A program made the position numbers and the translations under genes. The notes below the pieces were generated by a model. That model searched no databases. It was given only the letters and a program-made list of their open reading frames with translations, and had not been told where the DNA came from. 44,280 nt of DNA from Clostridiales bacterium (GTDB lineage Bacteria > Bacillota > Clostridia > Lachnospirales > Lachnospiraceae), in contig JAJBVE010000050.1 in NCBI GenBank assembly GCA_020859995.1, positions 1 to 44,280 of the forward strand, in the 5' to 3' direction. Shown piece by piece: positions 17,190 through 25,251 of this stretch (position 1 is the first letter of the stretch; the number at the start of each line of letters is the position of its first letter).

Positions 17190-18383
17190 ATGTCTGAATT
17201 TGAAAATGAAACGCTGGATCAGATTTTGCCGGTAGGTCCGTTGAAAATTGCGGCGCTTGAAGGCTGCCGCGACTTCGGGGCGGCTGTGGACAGGCATCTG
17301 GTCGAATCCAGAAAGAATAGCCACCTGAAACCAGAAAACAGCAATGTCATCTCTCAGCCTGGGTATATAGCGGATTCCTATCTGCTCGATTGCTGCTGTC
17401 CGCGCTTTGGCACAGGGGAAGGCAAAGGTCAGATCAATGATTCGGTCAGAGGAACGGATCTTTATATTCTTGTCGATGTGTGCAATTATAGCCTGACCTA
17501 TACGGTCTGCGGACATGAAAACCATATGTCCCCGGACAATCATTTTCAGGATTTAAAGCGAATCATTGCCGCAGCAAATGGTAAGGCAAAACGGATCAAT
17601 GTCGTGATGCCTTTCTTATATGAAGGACGACAGCACAAGCGTTCCAAAAGGGAGTCTCTGGACTGTTCCCTTGCACTGCAGGAGCTTGAGGACATGGGCG
17701 TTACCAACATCATCACCTTTGACGCGCATGACCCTCGTGTACAAAACGCGATTCCTCTGAGCGGTTTTGATTCCTTCATGCCGACTTACCAGTTTCTGAA
17801 AGCGCTGGTGGACAATGTCGAAGACTTTCAGATTGATAATGACCATCTGATGATCATCAGCCCGGATGAGGGAGCGATGAGCCGTGCAGTCTATTTTTCC
17901 GGTATTCTTGGCGTGGACATGGGCATGTTTTATAAAAGGCGTGACTATTCTGTTATTGTGAATGGCAAGAATCCGATTGTCGCGCATGAATTTCTTGGAG
18001 ATTCCGTTGAAGGCAAAGATGTCATCGTCGTGGATGACATGATTTCTTCCGGAGAAAGCATGCTGGATGTGGAAAAGCAGGTGAAGGAGCGCGGTGCGAA
18101 GCGCGTGTTTGTTTGCACAACGTTCGGTTTGTTTACGGACGGCCTGAAAAAGTTTGATGATTACTATGAAAAAGGTTTTATCACGAAGGTCGTGACGACA
18201 AATCTTCACTATCGGAATCCGGAACTGTTAATGAAGCCCTGGTACGCAGAAGCTGATATGACGCGCTTTACGGCTACAATCATTGAAGCATTAAATCATG
18301 ACGCTACGCTGAGTAACATCGAGAGTCCTACCGCGAAGATTCACGAGCTGCTGCAGAAAATCCGCGGGGGAGCCACTGCTTAA
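17190..18383 (+). CDS. prs: Ribose-phosphate pyrophosphokinase (PRPP synthetase family), long form
   Basis: Makes PRPP from ribose-5-phosphate and ATP for nucleotide, His and Trp synthesis. The 397-residue protein is longer than the usual ~315 and has a divergent N-terminal half. Still visible are the DVCNYSLTY region, FDAHDPRVQNAIPLSGFD (family D-H motif), SPDEGAMSR, and the PRPP-binding loop VIVVDDMISSGESML (canonical VVDDMIDTAGT, so the loop is altered). Long Prs homologs of this type occur in Clostridia. Start 17190 is behind GAGAGGG and downstream of the promoter. Whether it is the main Prs or a paralog cannot be told from this window. Confidence 0.85.
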   Translation: MSEFENETLDQILPVGPLKIAALEGCRDFGAAVDRHLVESRKNSHLKPENSNVISQPGYIADSYLLDCCCPRFGTGEGKGQINDSVRGTDLYILVDVCNYSLTYTVCGHENHMSPDNHFQDLKRIIAAANGKAKRINVVMPFLYEGRQHKRSKRESLDCSLALQELEDMGVTNIITFDAHDPRVQNAIPLSGFDSFMPTYQFLKALVDNVEDFQIDNDHLMIISPDEGAMSRAVYFSGILGVDMGMFYKRRDYSVIVNGKNPIVAHEFLGDSVEGKDVIVVDDMISSGESMLDVEKQVKERGAKRVFVCTTFGLFTDGLKKFDDYYEKGFITKVVTTNLHYRNPELLMKPWYAEADMTRFTATIIEALNHDATLSNIESPTAKIHELLQKIRGGATA

Positions 18384-18556
18384 GGCCGCGTACCAGCAAC
18401 CTGTGTCGCCATTTGCAGCCATTCTGTCTTTGACGGATCCATGTTGTCTGTCAGGCTGGATCAAGTGCAAATTGCGATGGAGGCTCAGCTTCAGCACAGA
18501 GCAGACGAGGGGTTGTTATAGAATAACATGTCCTCAGACCATTTCATAATAAGATT

Positions 18557-20101
18557 ATGGAAAATAAACATACCGAACATATTATAAAGGAAGTAGAGCC
18601 GGGCAGCATAGCCTGGGAGCTGGAGCTTGCGCCCGGAGATGTTCTGCTCTCGGTAAATGACCGTCTGGTTGAGGATATTTTTGATTATCATTATCTGATC
18701 AATGAAGAATATCTGACTTTGCAGGTGCGCAAAGCGGACGGAGAAGAGTGGGAGCTGGAGATTGAGAAGGAATTTGAAGACGATCTGGGGCTCACCTTTG
18801 AAAGCTCGCTGATGGATGAATACCGCTCCTGCCGGAACCACTGTATTTTCTGCTTTATTGATCAGATGCCAAAGGGGATGCGTGATACCCTTTATTTTAA
18901 GGATGACGATTCCCGGCTGTCTTTTCTGCAGGGAAATTATGTAACCCTGACAAATATGAACGATCATGACATAGACCGGATCATTCAATATCACCTGGAG
19001 CCGATAAATATTTCTTTTCATACCATGAATCCTGAGCTGCGGCGCATGATGCTGCGCAATCGCTTTGCCGGAGATATTTTTCCTAAGGTGCAGCGCATGG
19101 CGGATGCCGGGATTGAGATGAACGGACAGATCGTTCTCTGCCGGGGCATCAACGATGGGGAAGAACTGGAATATTCCATCCGGGAGCTTGTGAAATACCT
19201 TCCGCAGCTGCGCAGCGTGTCTGTCGTGCCGGTCGGTCTGACCAAATTCCGGGATGGACTGTATCCGCTGGAGGCTTTCACGCCGGAGGATGCCTGTCAG
19301 GTGATCGATTGTATTGAACGCTGGCAAAAAGAGATTTATGACCGATATGGGCTGCATTTTATACATGCCTCCGATGAATGGTATATTATGGCCGGACGGG
19401 ACTTTCCCGAGGCAGAGCGTTACGATGGATATCTGCAGCTGGAAAATGGCGTCGGCATGATGCGGCTGTTGTTTGAAGAGGTAAACGAGACACTGGATGG
19501 CATACGGCAGGAAAAAGCAATGAATTCTTCTGATTCCTGCGCTGTCGGGGAAAGCATCCGGACAGGTGTTTTCTCAGCTGGGAGCGATGGGGCGCTTGAT
19601 GCTTCGCCTTCTGGAGCTGCCAGCTCTGTGTGCAATGACACTGCCGCAGGCATCGGAACGGATTGTGTTTCATATGCTGGAAACGGCGAGGCGAACGGAG
19701 CCTTTTCATCTGGAGAAGCCGAGGATGGTTTCCTTAAAAGGAAAGTGTCGATTGCTACGGGCCGTCTGGCCGGGCCGTTCCTGCGCAGGTTGTGCGAGAG
19801 TATCCGCAGCCTTTATCCTGATGTATTCTGCCGTGTTTATGAGATTCGGAACGATTTTTTCGGAGAAGAGATTACGGTGTCCGGCCTGATTACAGGCGCG
19901 GATTTAAAGGCACAGCTTACTGGGAAAGACCTTGGAGACGAGCTTCTCCTTCCCTGTACGATGCTGCGCAGCGGTGAAAATGTGTTTCTGGATGATCTGA
20001 GTGTGGAAGATCTGGAAAAAGCACTGCGGATACCGATTCGGATTGTGCAGTCTGAGGGCAGCAATTTTGTACATGCTGTGATTGGAAATTTAGAAGAGTG
20101 A
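18557..20101 (+). CDS. PDZ-like/radical SAM DUF512 protein with a central insertion
   Basis: Member of the DUF512 radical SAM group found across Clostridia; function not established. Order: a PDZ-like segment (8-70, EPGSIAWELELAPGDVLLSVN), the [4Fe-4S]/SAM motif CRNHCIFC with Cys92, 96 and 99, then FIDQMPKGMRDTLYFKDDD, and the DUF512 domain ending the protein (RKVSIATGRLAGPFL and SEGSNFVHAVIGN). Between about residues 318 and 390 there is a Gly/Ser/Ala-rich stretch with no family resemblance, which makes the protein 514 residues against roughly 430-450. The ribosome site is poor. Its stop region forms part of a hairpin system before der. Confidence 0.88.
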   Translation: MENKHTEHIIKEVEPGSIAWELELAPGDVLLSVNDRLVEDIFDYHYLINEEYLTLQVRKADGEEWELEIEKEFEDDLGLTFESSLMDEYRSCRNHCIFCFIDQMPKGMRDTLYFKDDDSRLSFLQGNYVTLTNMNDHDIDRIIQYHLEPINISFHTMNPELRRMMLRNRFAGDIFPKVQRMADAGIEMNGQIVLCRGINDGEELEYSIRELVKYLPQLRSVSVVPVGLTKFRDGLYPLEAFTPEDACQVIDCIERWQKEIYDRYGLHFIHASDEWYIMAGRDFPEAERYDGYLQLENGVGMMRLLFEEVNETLDGIRQEKAMNSSDSCAVGESIRTGVFSAGSDGALDASPSGAASSVCNDTAAGIGTDCVSYAGNGEANGAFSSGEAEDGFLKRKVSIATGRLAGPFLRRLCESIRSLYPDVFCRVYEIRNDFFGEEITVSGLITGADLKAQLTGKDLGDELLLPCTMLRSGENVFLDDLSVEDLEKALRIPIRIVQSEGSNFVHAVIGNLEE

Positions 20102-20176
20102 GGACCTGGAAGCCGCGCATTGATAATCAGCGCAGCCGACAGCGCGGCCTGCGTCCTCACTTTCAAGAGAGTGAGG
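20097..20176 (+). promoter_or_regulatory. Two mutually exclusive hairpins over the der ribosome site
   Basis: AGTGAGGAC (20097-20105) can pair with GTCCTCACT (20153-20161), extended inside by GCCGCGC (20112-20118) with GCGCGGC (20142-20148). Alternatively, CCTCACT (20155-20161) can pair with AGTGAGG (20170-20176), which contains the der Shine-Dalgarno GAGG (20173-20176). Only one can form. The first overlaps the stop codon of the upstream gene, so ribosomes finishing that gene could change the balance. Pairing is read directly from the sequence; regulation is inferred. Confidence 0.5.
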
Positions 20177-20183
20177 ATAAGTT

Positions 20184-21512
20184 ATGAGTAAACCGATTGT
20201 CGCGATTGTAGGCAGACCTAATGTAGGAAAGTCTACCTTGTTTAACGCGTTGGCCGGTTCCAATATTTCAATTGTAAAAGATACGCCTGGAGTCACCAGA
20301 GACCGTATCTACGCAGATGTTGAGTGGCTGAATCTGAATTTTACCCTGATCGATACCGGCGGGATTGAGCCGGAGAGTAAGGATATCATGCTTTCGCAGA
20401 TGCGTGAACAGGCTCAGATCGCGATTGATACTGCGGATGTGATTATTTTTATGGTAGACTGTCAGCAGGGACTGGTGGATTCGGACGCGAAGGTGGCGGA
20501 TATGCTCCGGCGCTCCCATAAGCCGGTGGTGCTGGTGGTAAATAAAGTGGACAGTTTTCAGAAATATCAGGCTGATGTCTATGAATTTTACAACCTGGGA
20601 ATAGGCGATCCGGTACCGATTTCCTCTGCGAATCGACAGGGTATCGGCGATATGCTGGATATCGTTACTTCTTATTTTGATCCGGAAAAAATTTCCGCCG
20701 AGGAGGACGAGCGTCCGCGCATTGCGATCGTGGGCAAGCCGAATGTCGGTAAATCTTCACTGATCAACAAGCTGCTCGGAGAAAACCGCCTGATTGTGAC
20801 CAATATTGCGGGCACGACCCGCGACGCAGTGGATGCCGCGATGCGCTGGCAGGATAAAGAGTATGTATTTATTGACACCGCCGGTCTGCGCAGAAAGAGC
20901 AGGATCAAGGAAGAAATCGAGCGCTACAGCATTATCCGCACAGTTTCGGCTGTGGAGCGCGCCGATGTGGTGGTATTGATGATTGATGCCACAGAAGGCG
21001 TGACTGAGCAGGACGCGCACATCGCCGGGATTGCGCACGAGCGGGGCAAGGGCATTGTGATTGCGGTCAATAAATGGGATGCCATCGAAAAGGACGATAA
21101 GACCATTTACCGATATACGGAAAAGATTCGTCAGGTCCTTTCTTATATGCCGTACGCAGAAATTATTTTTATCTCCGCCGAGACCGGGCAGCGCCTGCCG
21201 AAGCTGTTTGAGACCATTGACATGGTGATCGAGAATCAATCCATGCGGGTTAAGACCGGTGTCCTTAATGAGATTATGGCAGAGGCAGTCGCACTCAAAC
21301 AGCCGCCGACAGATAAAGGAAAACGGCTGCGTCTGTATTATATCACTGAGGCGAGAGTCAAACCGCCTACCTTTGTCATTTTTGTCAATGACAAGGATCT
21401 GATGCATTTTTCTTATTTAAGATACCTGGAAAATCGTATCCGGGACGCGTTTGGGTTCCGCGGTACCCCATTGAAATTTATTATTCGCGAACGAAAGGAT
21501 AAAGAAAGTTAA
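20184..21512 (+). CDS. der: Ribosome-assembly GTPase Der (EngA)
   Basis: Double-domain GTPase needed for 50S maturation. First G domain: GRPNVGKST at 10-18, [12 protein letters not shown]. Second: GKPNVGKSS at about 183-191, [12 protein letters not shown]. The C-terminal KH-like domain ends FIIRERKDK. Length 442 is standard. ATG 20184 follows GAGG by 7 bases. plsY starts at the base after its stop, so the two are tightly coupled. Confidence 0.97.
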   Translation: MSKPIVAIVGRPNVGKSTLFNALAGSNISIVKDTPGVTRDRIYADVEWLNLNFTLIDTGGIEPESKDIMLSQMREQAQIAIDTADVIIFMVDCQQGLVDSDAKVADMLRRSHKPVVLVVNKVDSFQKYQADVYEFYNLGIGDPVPISSANRQGIGDMLDIVTSYFDPEKISAEEDERPRIAIVGKPNVGKSSLINKLLGENRLIVTNIAGTTRDAVDAAMRWQDKEYVFIDTAGLRRKSRIKEEIERYSIIRTVSAVERADVVVLMIDATEGVTEQDAHIAGIAHERGKGIVIAVNKWDAIEKDDKTIYRYTEKIRQVLSYMPYAEIIFISAETGQRLPKLFETIDMVIENQSMRVKTGVLNEIMAEAVALKQPPTDKGKRLRLYYITEARVKPPTFVIFVNDKDLMHFSYLRYLENRIRDAFGFRGTPLKFIIRERKDKES

Positions 21513-22166
21513 ATGGAACGTCTGGCATGTCTTGCAATTGGTTATGTCTTCGGACTGTTTGAGACCAGCTATATTATTGGCCGGCTGCATGGGATTGATA
21601 TCCGTGATTACGGCAGTGGGAACGCAGGTACGACAAATATGATGCGCACACTGGGAAAGGGCTGGGGCTGCCTTACCTTTGTGGGCGATGGGTTAAAGCC
21701 GGTTTTTGCGGCTCTTGTTACCTGGCTGATTTTCGGAAAAACCTATGCGGATATATGGCCATTGCTCTGCGTATATACCGGACTTGGCGCAGTGCTTGGA
21801 CACAGCTTTCCTTTTTATCTGGGATTTCGCGGAGGAAAGGGCATTGCCACTACCGGCGGCACAACGCTTGCTTTGCATCCGGCGCTCTGCCTGCTCGCCA
21901 TTATCGGCTTTTGTACAGGTTTCTTTCTGACTGGATATGTTTCTGTGGGGTCTTTAATTGTGGCGGGTGGATTTCTGGTGGAATCCGTGATTTTTGGTCA
22001 GCTTGGTATTCTGGGCATGACCCAGAGATACCTGTATGAGCTTTATGCGGTCGTTGCTGTGATTACGGTTTTGGATTTTTACAAACACAGCAGCAACATT
22101 GACCGGCTGCGAAAAGGAGAAGAGCGAAAAGCAGGTTTTCTGGACAAATCTAAGAAAAATAAATAA
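21513..22166 (+). CDS. plsY: Glycerol-3-phosphate acyltransferase PlsY
   Basis: Integral membrane enzyme that transfers acyl from acyl-phosphate to glycerol-3-phosphate, the first step of phospholipid synthesis. The 217-residue protein has several membrane segments and the PlsY motifs GSGNAGTTNMMRTLGKGWG (motif 1) and LGHSFPFYLGFRGGKGIAT (motif 2). It starts directly after the der stop; gpsA, which makes its substrate, follows, so der-plsY-gpsA forms a functional group. Confidence 0.95.
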   Translation: MERLACLAIGYVFGLFETSYIIGRLHGIDIRDYGSGNAGTTNMMRTLGKGWGCLTFVGDGLKPVFAALVTWLIFGKTYADIWPLLCVYTGLGAVLGHSFPFYLGFRGGKGIATTGGTTLALHPALCLLAIIGFCTGFFLTGYVSVGSLIVAGGFLVESVIFGQLGILGMTQRYLYELYAVVAVITVLDFYKHSSNIDRLRKGEERKAGFLDKSKKNK

Positions 22167-22281
22167 TATCAAGTAAAATCAAATATAATCTGCAGGTTAT
22201 TTGGGGAGAATTCGTCACGGGATTCTTCCTGGCAGGTATGATAGATATCTTCCGGAAGGTAATGCAAAGGAGGTACACGAT

Positions 22282-23289
22282 ATGGCAAAAATCGGTGTAA
22301 TTGGCGCCGGCAGCTGGGGACTGGCTCTGTCAAAGCTTTTATATGAAAACGGAAACGAAGTAACGCTCTGGTCTTTTCTGGAATCGGACGCGGAGCTGAT
22401 CCGCTCGACTCATGAGCTGACATCAAAGCTTCCGGGAGTGAAGCTGCCGGAGCAGATTAAGGTATCATCCGATCTGGCCGAGGTGGTACCGGGACAGGAT
22501 GTTCTGGTGCTGGTAAGTCCTTCGGCAGTTGTGCGCGAGACCGCCAAAAAGATGCGCCCGCTTGTTGCAGAGGGAACTGTGATAGTCAATGCTGCAAAGG
22601 GCATCGAAGAAGGATCTCTTATGACGATGACGGATATTATCGAAGCAGAGATTCCGCAGGCAAACGCGGCGGTGATTTCCGGTCCGAGCCACGCGGAGGA
22701 GGTCGGTCGTGGTATGCCGACAGCGATTGTAATTGGTGCCAGAGACGAGGCAACCGCGCGTATGCTGCAGAAGCTGTTTATGAGTCCGGTATTCCGTGTC
22801 TATATCAGCTCTGATATGATTGGTATTGAGCTGGGAGGATCTTTGAAAAACGTGATTGCCCTGGCGGCCGGTATTGCCGACGGGATGGGATATGGCGATA
22901 ATGCGAAGGCGGCTCTGATCACACGCGGCATCGTGGAAATTGCACGGCTTGGCACAAAAATGGGCGGCCGCATGGAGACCTTCAGCGGTCTGACTGGCAT
23001 CGGCGACCTGATTGTTACCTGCGCGAGTATGCACAGCCGCAACCGGCGTGCGGGAATTCTGCTTGGCCAGGGGTACACCATGGAGGAAGCCATGAAGGAA
23101 GTCAATATGGTCGTGGAAGGTGTTTACTCTACAAAATCAGCGGTTGCTCTTGCGCAGAAATATCAGGTAGAGCTTCCCATTATCGAGCAGGTCAACAAGA
23201 TTCTGTTTGAGGGCAAAAACCCGAAAGAAACCGTATCTGCTCTGATGCTGCGCGACATGGGTGTAGAAAATTCACTGACCCCATGGTAA
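22282..23289 (+). CDS. gpsA: Glycerol-3-phosphate dehydrogenase [NAD(P)+]
   Basis: Reduces dihydroxyacetone phosphate to sn-glycerol-3-phosphate for lipid synthesis. The 335-residue protein has the Rossmann start KIGVIGAGSWGLALS, SGPSHAEEV, the catalytic-Lys region ELGGSLKNVIALAAGIADG, and LTGIGDLIVTC. Start 22282 lies behind AAAGGAGG; the 27 codons upstream from 22201 run across that site and are excluded. Terminator-like hairpin at 23335. Confidence 0.96.
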   Translation: MAKIGVIGAGSWGLALSKLLYENGNEVTLWSFLESDAELIRSTHELTSKLPGVKLPEQIKVSSDLAEVVPGQDVLVLVSPSAVVRETAKKMRPLVAEGTVIVNAAKGIEEGSLMTMTDIIEAEIPQANAAVISGPSHAEEVGRGMPTAIVIGARDEATARMLQKLFMSPVFRVYISSDMIGIELGGSLKNVIALAAGIADGMGYGDNAKAALITRGIVEIARLGTKMGGRMETFSGLTGIGDLIVTCASMHSRNRRAGILLGQGYTMEEAMKEVNMVVEGVYSTKSAVALAQKYQVELPIIEQVNKILFEGKNPKETVSALMLRDMGVENSLTPW

Positions 23290-23334
23290 GAATTGTGTAA
23301 AAAATGTGTGTATTTTTTTTAATACTTTTTTAGA

Positions 23335-23370
23335 AAAAGCTCGGGAAAACATTGTTTTTTCCGAGCCTTT
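23335..23370 (+). terminator. Terminator after gpsA
   Basis: GCTCGG plus AAAA (23339-23349) pairs with TTTT plus CCGAGC (23355-23366), with AAA/CTTT flanks. The tract after the stem is short (CTTTGTGTT). Confidence 0.6.
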
Positions 23371-23372
23371 GT

Positions 23373-23517
23373 GTTAGTATACTAACGGTTATCCGAGGTG
23401 GGGGGATATCTGATATTATGCTTTCGAACGTGAAAAAATTAACAATTATATTAACAATTACAATTATGTGAGAATTAATTATTGTTAACAGGAGATCATG
23501 ATGAACGCTGTCAGATG
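23373..23517 (+). promoter_or_regulatory. Upstream control region of the nickel/CODH genes: palindrome, TTAACAAT repeats, tiny ORF
   Basis: The 331-base gap 23290-23620 has no ordinary gene. It holds a perfect 14-base palindrome GTTAGTATACTAAC (23373-23386) that contains a TATACT -10-like element. It also holds TTAACAAT at 23438-23445 and 23450-23457 with its inverse ATTGTTAA at 23480-23487. Right after comes AGGAG and a six-codon frame, MMNAVR (23497-23517). I could not place a -35 box with good spacing, so the promoter is unresolved. The repeats are candidate regulator sites or a hairpin. Confidence 0.4.
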
Positions 23518-23620
23518 ATTTTGCCCCGCCCAATATTTTGTTTCTGATTCCTATAGGGAAGTAATGAGGCAGAAAGATATATAGGAAAGAACTATTTTTA
23601 TAGAAGAAAGGGGTATCTTT

Positions 23621-24055
23621 ATGCATCTTATTGAGGATGAGAACGGCAATCCGGTTCCACACGAGCATGAGCATGAGCATACACACACCCATACGTATGA
23701 ACACTCCCACCCTCACACGCACGAGCATGGACAGGAAGACGACCATCATCATGATCATGGAGAAGAGCATTGCCACGTGCACGGCGGCGAGGAATGTCAT
23801 ACACACGATCATGCGCATTGCGGCAGCTGCGGCGAACATGCGCAGGACGCTCCGCAGGGAGATAAAATGGTCGCTCTGCTTGACTATATGTTAAAGCATA
23901 ACGAGCATCACGCGGCGGAGCTTGATCAGGTAGCAGAGTCCTTCCGCGCAGATGGAAAGGCAGCGGCTGCTGAGCAGATCAAGAAAGCGGTCGATGAATT
24001 CCAGAAGGGAAATCTTTATCTGAAGCTTGCACTCTCTATGGTGCAGGACGCCTGA
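23621..24055 (+). CDS. His-rich metal-binding protein, probable nickel storage/delivery factor for CODH (CooJ-like)
   Basis: 144-residue soluble protein in two parts. Residues 1-73 carry 24 histidines, mostly in HEHEHEH, HTHTHT and DHHHDHG runs, plus four Cys (51, 59, 67, 70). Residues 83-144 look all-helical (MVALLDYMLKHNEHHAAEL, then QIKKAVDEFQKGNLYLKLAL). No signal peptide or membrane segment. His-rich proteins such as CooJ bind many Ni ions for CODH; CooJ has its His tail at the C-terminus, whereas here it is N-terminal. Next to cooT, cooC and acsA, a Ni role is strongly suggested but inferred. Cobalt or zinc binding is possible. Start behind AAAGGGG at 8 bases. Confidence 0.75.
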   Translation: MHLIEDENGNPVPHEHEHEHTHTHTYEHSHPHTHEHGQEDDHHHDHGEEHCHVHGGEECHTHDHAHCGSCGEHAQDAPQGDKMVALLDYMLKHNEHHAAELDQVAESFRADGKAAAAEQIKKAVDEFQKGNLYLKLALSMVQDA

Positions 24056-24087
24056 GAGGATAAAAGACATAGAAAAGAGGTGATACT

Positions 24088-24279
24088 ATGTGTCTGGCGA
24101 CTGTGTACAGTAAAAAAGAATACAGTGTCATCCTGGAATATGTCAGCAAGATTGAGGTCAATGGAGATCTGATCACTCTGACGGATGTCATGGGCGACAC
24201 AAAGACGGTAGAGGGAACCATCGCGATGGCAGATCTGACCGGCGGCAAGGTAGAGATCAACTGTACGGATGCTGCGTAA
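24088..24279 (+). CDS. cooT: CooT family nickel-binding protein
   Basis: 63-residue protein. CooT is a small dimeric Ni(II)-binding accessory of CODH maturation whose conserved Cys2 binds the metal; here the N-terminus is MCLATVY, with Cys2 present. The rest is short beta strands (YSVILEYVSKIEVNGDLITL, then MGDTKTVEGTIAMADL). ATG behind AAGAGGTG, 32 bases after the His-rich gene and 119 before cooC-1. The gap to cooC contains a GCAGGGA/TCCCTGC hairpin (24351-24374). Confidence 0.8.
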   Translation: MCLATVYSKKEYSVILEYVSKIEVNGDLITLTDVMGDTKTVEGTIAMADLTGGKVEINCTDAA

Positions 24280-24398
24280 ACTGCAAGTGATTATGTGAGC
24301 GCTGCTTTATACTTAGAAAGCTGTGCTCCTGCATGTTTCAAACATTTGAAGCAGGGACGAAGAGGGTTCCCTGCCTGATTTTGAAAGGAGGTGTTTTA

Positions 24399-25172
24399 AT
24401 GGCGAACGTGATTGCGATTGCCGGAAAAGGCGGCGTTGGAAAGACGACATTAGGCGGTCTGCTGATTCAGACCATGTGCGCCGAAGGACGCCGGCCGATC
24501 CTCGCGGTGGACGCAGACGCGAATTCGAACCTGAATGAGGTACTCGGCGTTGATGTCGAGATGACACTTGGTGATGTACGGGAGAATGTGCTCCATGACG
24601 CGGAAGCGCTCGGACAGAAGATTCCGTCCGGTATGACTAAAGCGGATTATACAGAGATGATGCTGCAGCATTGTCTGGCGGAAGATGATGATTTTGACCT
24701 GCTTGTGATGGGACGTTCCCAGGGTCAGGGATGCTATTGCTATGTAAACGGTCTTCTGCAGGCGCAGCTTGCAAAGCTGATCCCGAATTATAAATATGTA
24801 GTGGTAGACAATGAGGCCGGTATGGAGCATATCAGCCGCGGAATTCTGCCCAAGGTGGATATCATGCTGCTTGTCAGCGACTGCTCCAGAAGAGGAGTGC
24901 AGGCCGCGGAGCGGATTTCGGAGCTGATTGAAGAATGTCATATGAAGCCGAAGATGATCGGTCTGATTATCAACCGGGCTCCGAACGGACAGCTGAATGA
25001 TGGTACGAGAGAAGAAATTGAAAAGAGTGGGCTGACGCTTCTCGGAGTTGTGCCGCAGGATGAGCAGGTCTATGAATATGACTGCGAAGGAAGACCCACA
25101 TCTTCTCTGCCGGAGGATTCGCCGGTTCGTCTGGCTTTGCTGGAGATTATGAAAAAAATAAACCTGATTTGA
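24399..25172 (+). CDS. cooC: CODH nickel-insertion ATPase CooC/AcsF, first copy
   Basis: MinD/ParA-type P-loop ATPase that drives Ni insertion into CODH or ACS. 257 residues: Walker A GKGGVGKTTL with the deviant Lys at 9-18, DADANSNLNEVLG, and the CxC metal/dimer motif GCYCYVNG (Cys112, Cys114), then VVVDNEAGMEHISRG. Start at 24399 (MANVIAIAG) behind AGGAGG; the 22 upstream codons are excluded. Directly precedes acsA, suggesting it serves the CODH subunit, while the second copy (27324) lies nearer acsB. The division of labour is inferred. Confidence 0.92.
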   Translation: MANVIAIAGKGGVGKTTLGGLLIQTMCAEGRRPILAVDADANSNLNEVLGVDVEMTLGDVRENVLHDAEALGQKIPSGMTKADYTEMMLQHCLAEDDDFDLLVMGRSQGQGCYCYVNGLLQAQLAKLIPNYKYVVVDNEAGMEHISRGILPKVDIMLLVSDCSRRGVQAAERISELIEECHMKPKMIGLIINRAPNGQLNDGTREEIEKSGLTLLGVVPQDEQVYEYDCEGRPTSSLPEDSPVRLALLEIMKKINLI

Positions 25173-25251
25173 CAAGATCTGAACACACGGCAGACTGTCT
25201 CGGCTGTATTGCGGTGTGTAATGATAAATTACATTTGACCTGGAGGTATTT

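Noticed and set aside
23631-23894. Second open frame (87 codons) over the His-rich gene
   Set aside because: It is the +1 shadow of a His-codon repeat (Met/Thr/Ile-rich) and lacks a ribosome site; the His-rich frame has AAAGGGG and a long continuing helical domain.
25166-25195. TTGACA just after cooC-1 as an acsA promoter
   Set aside because: The position 17 bases downstream reads AGACTG, a poor -10 element, and the TTGACA overlaps the cooC stop.
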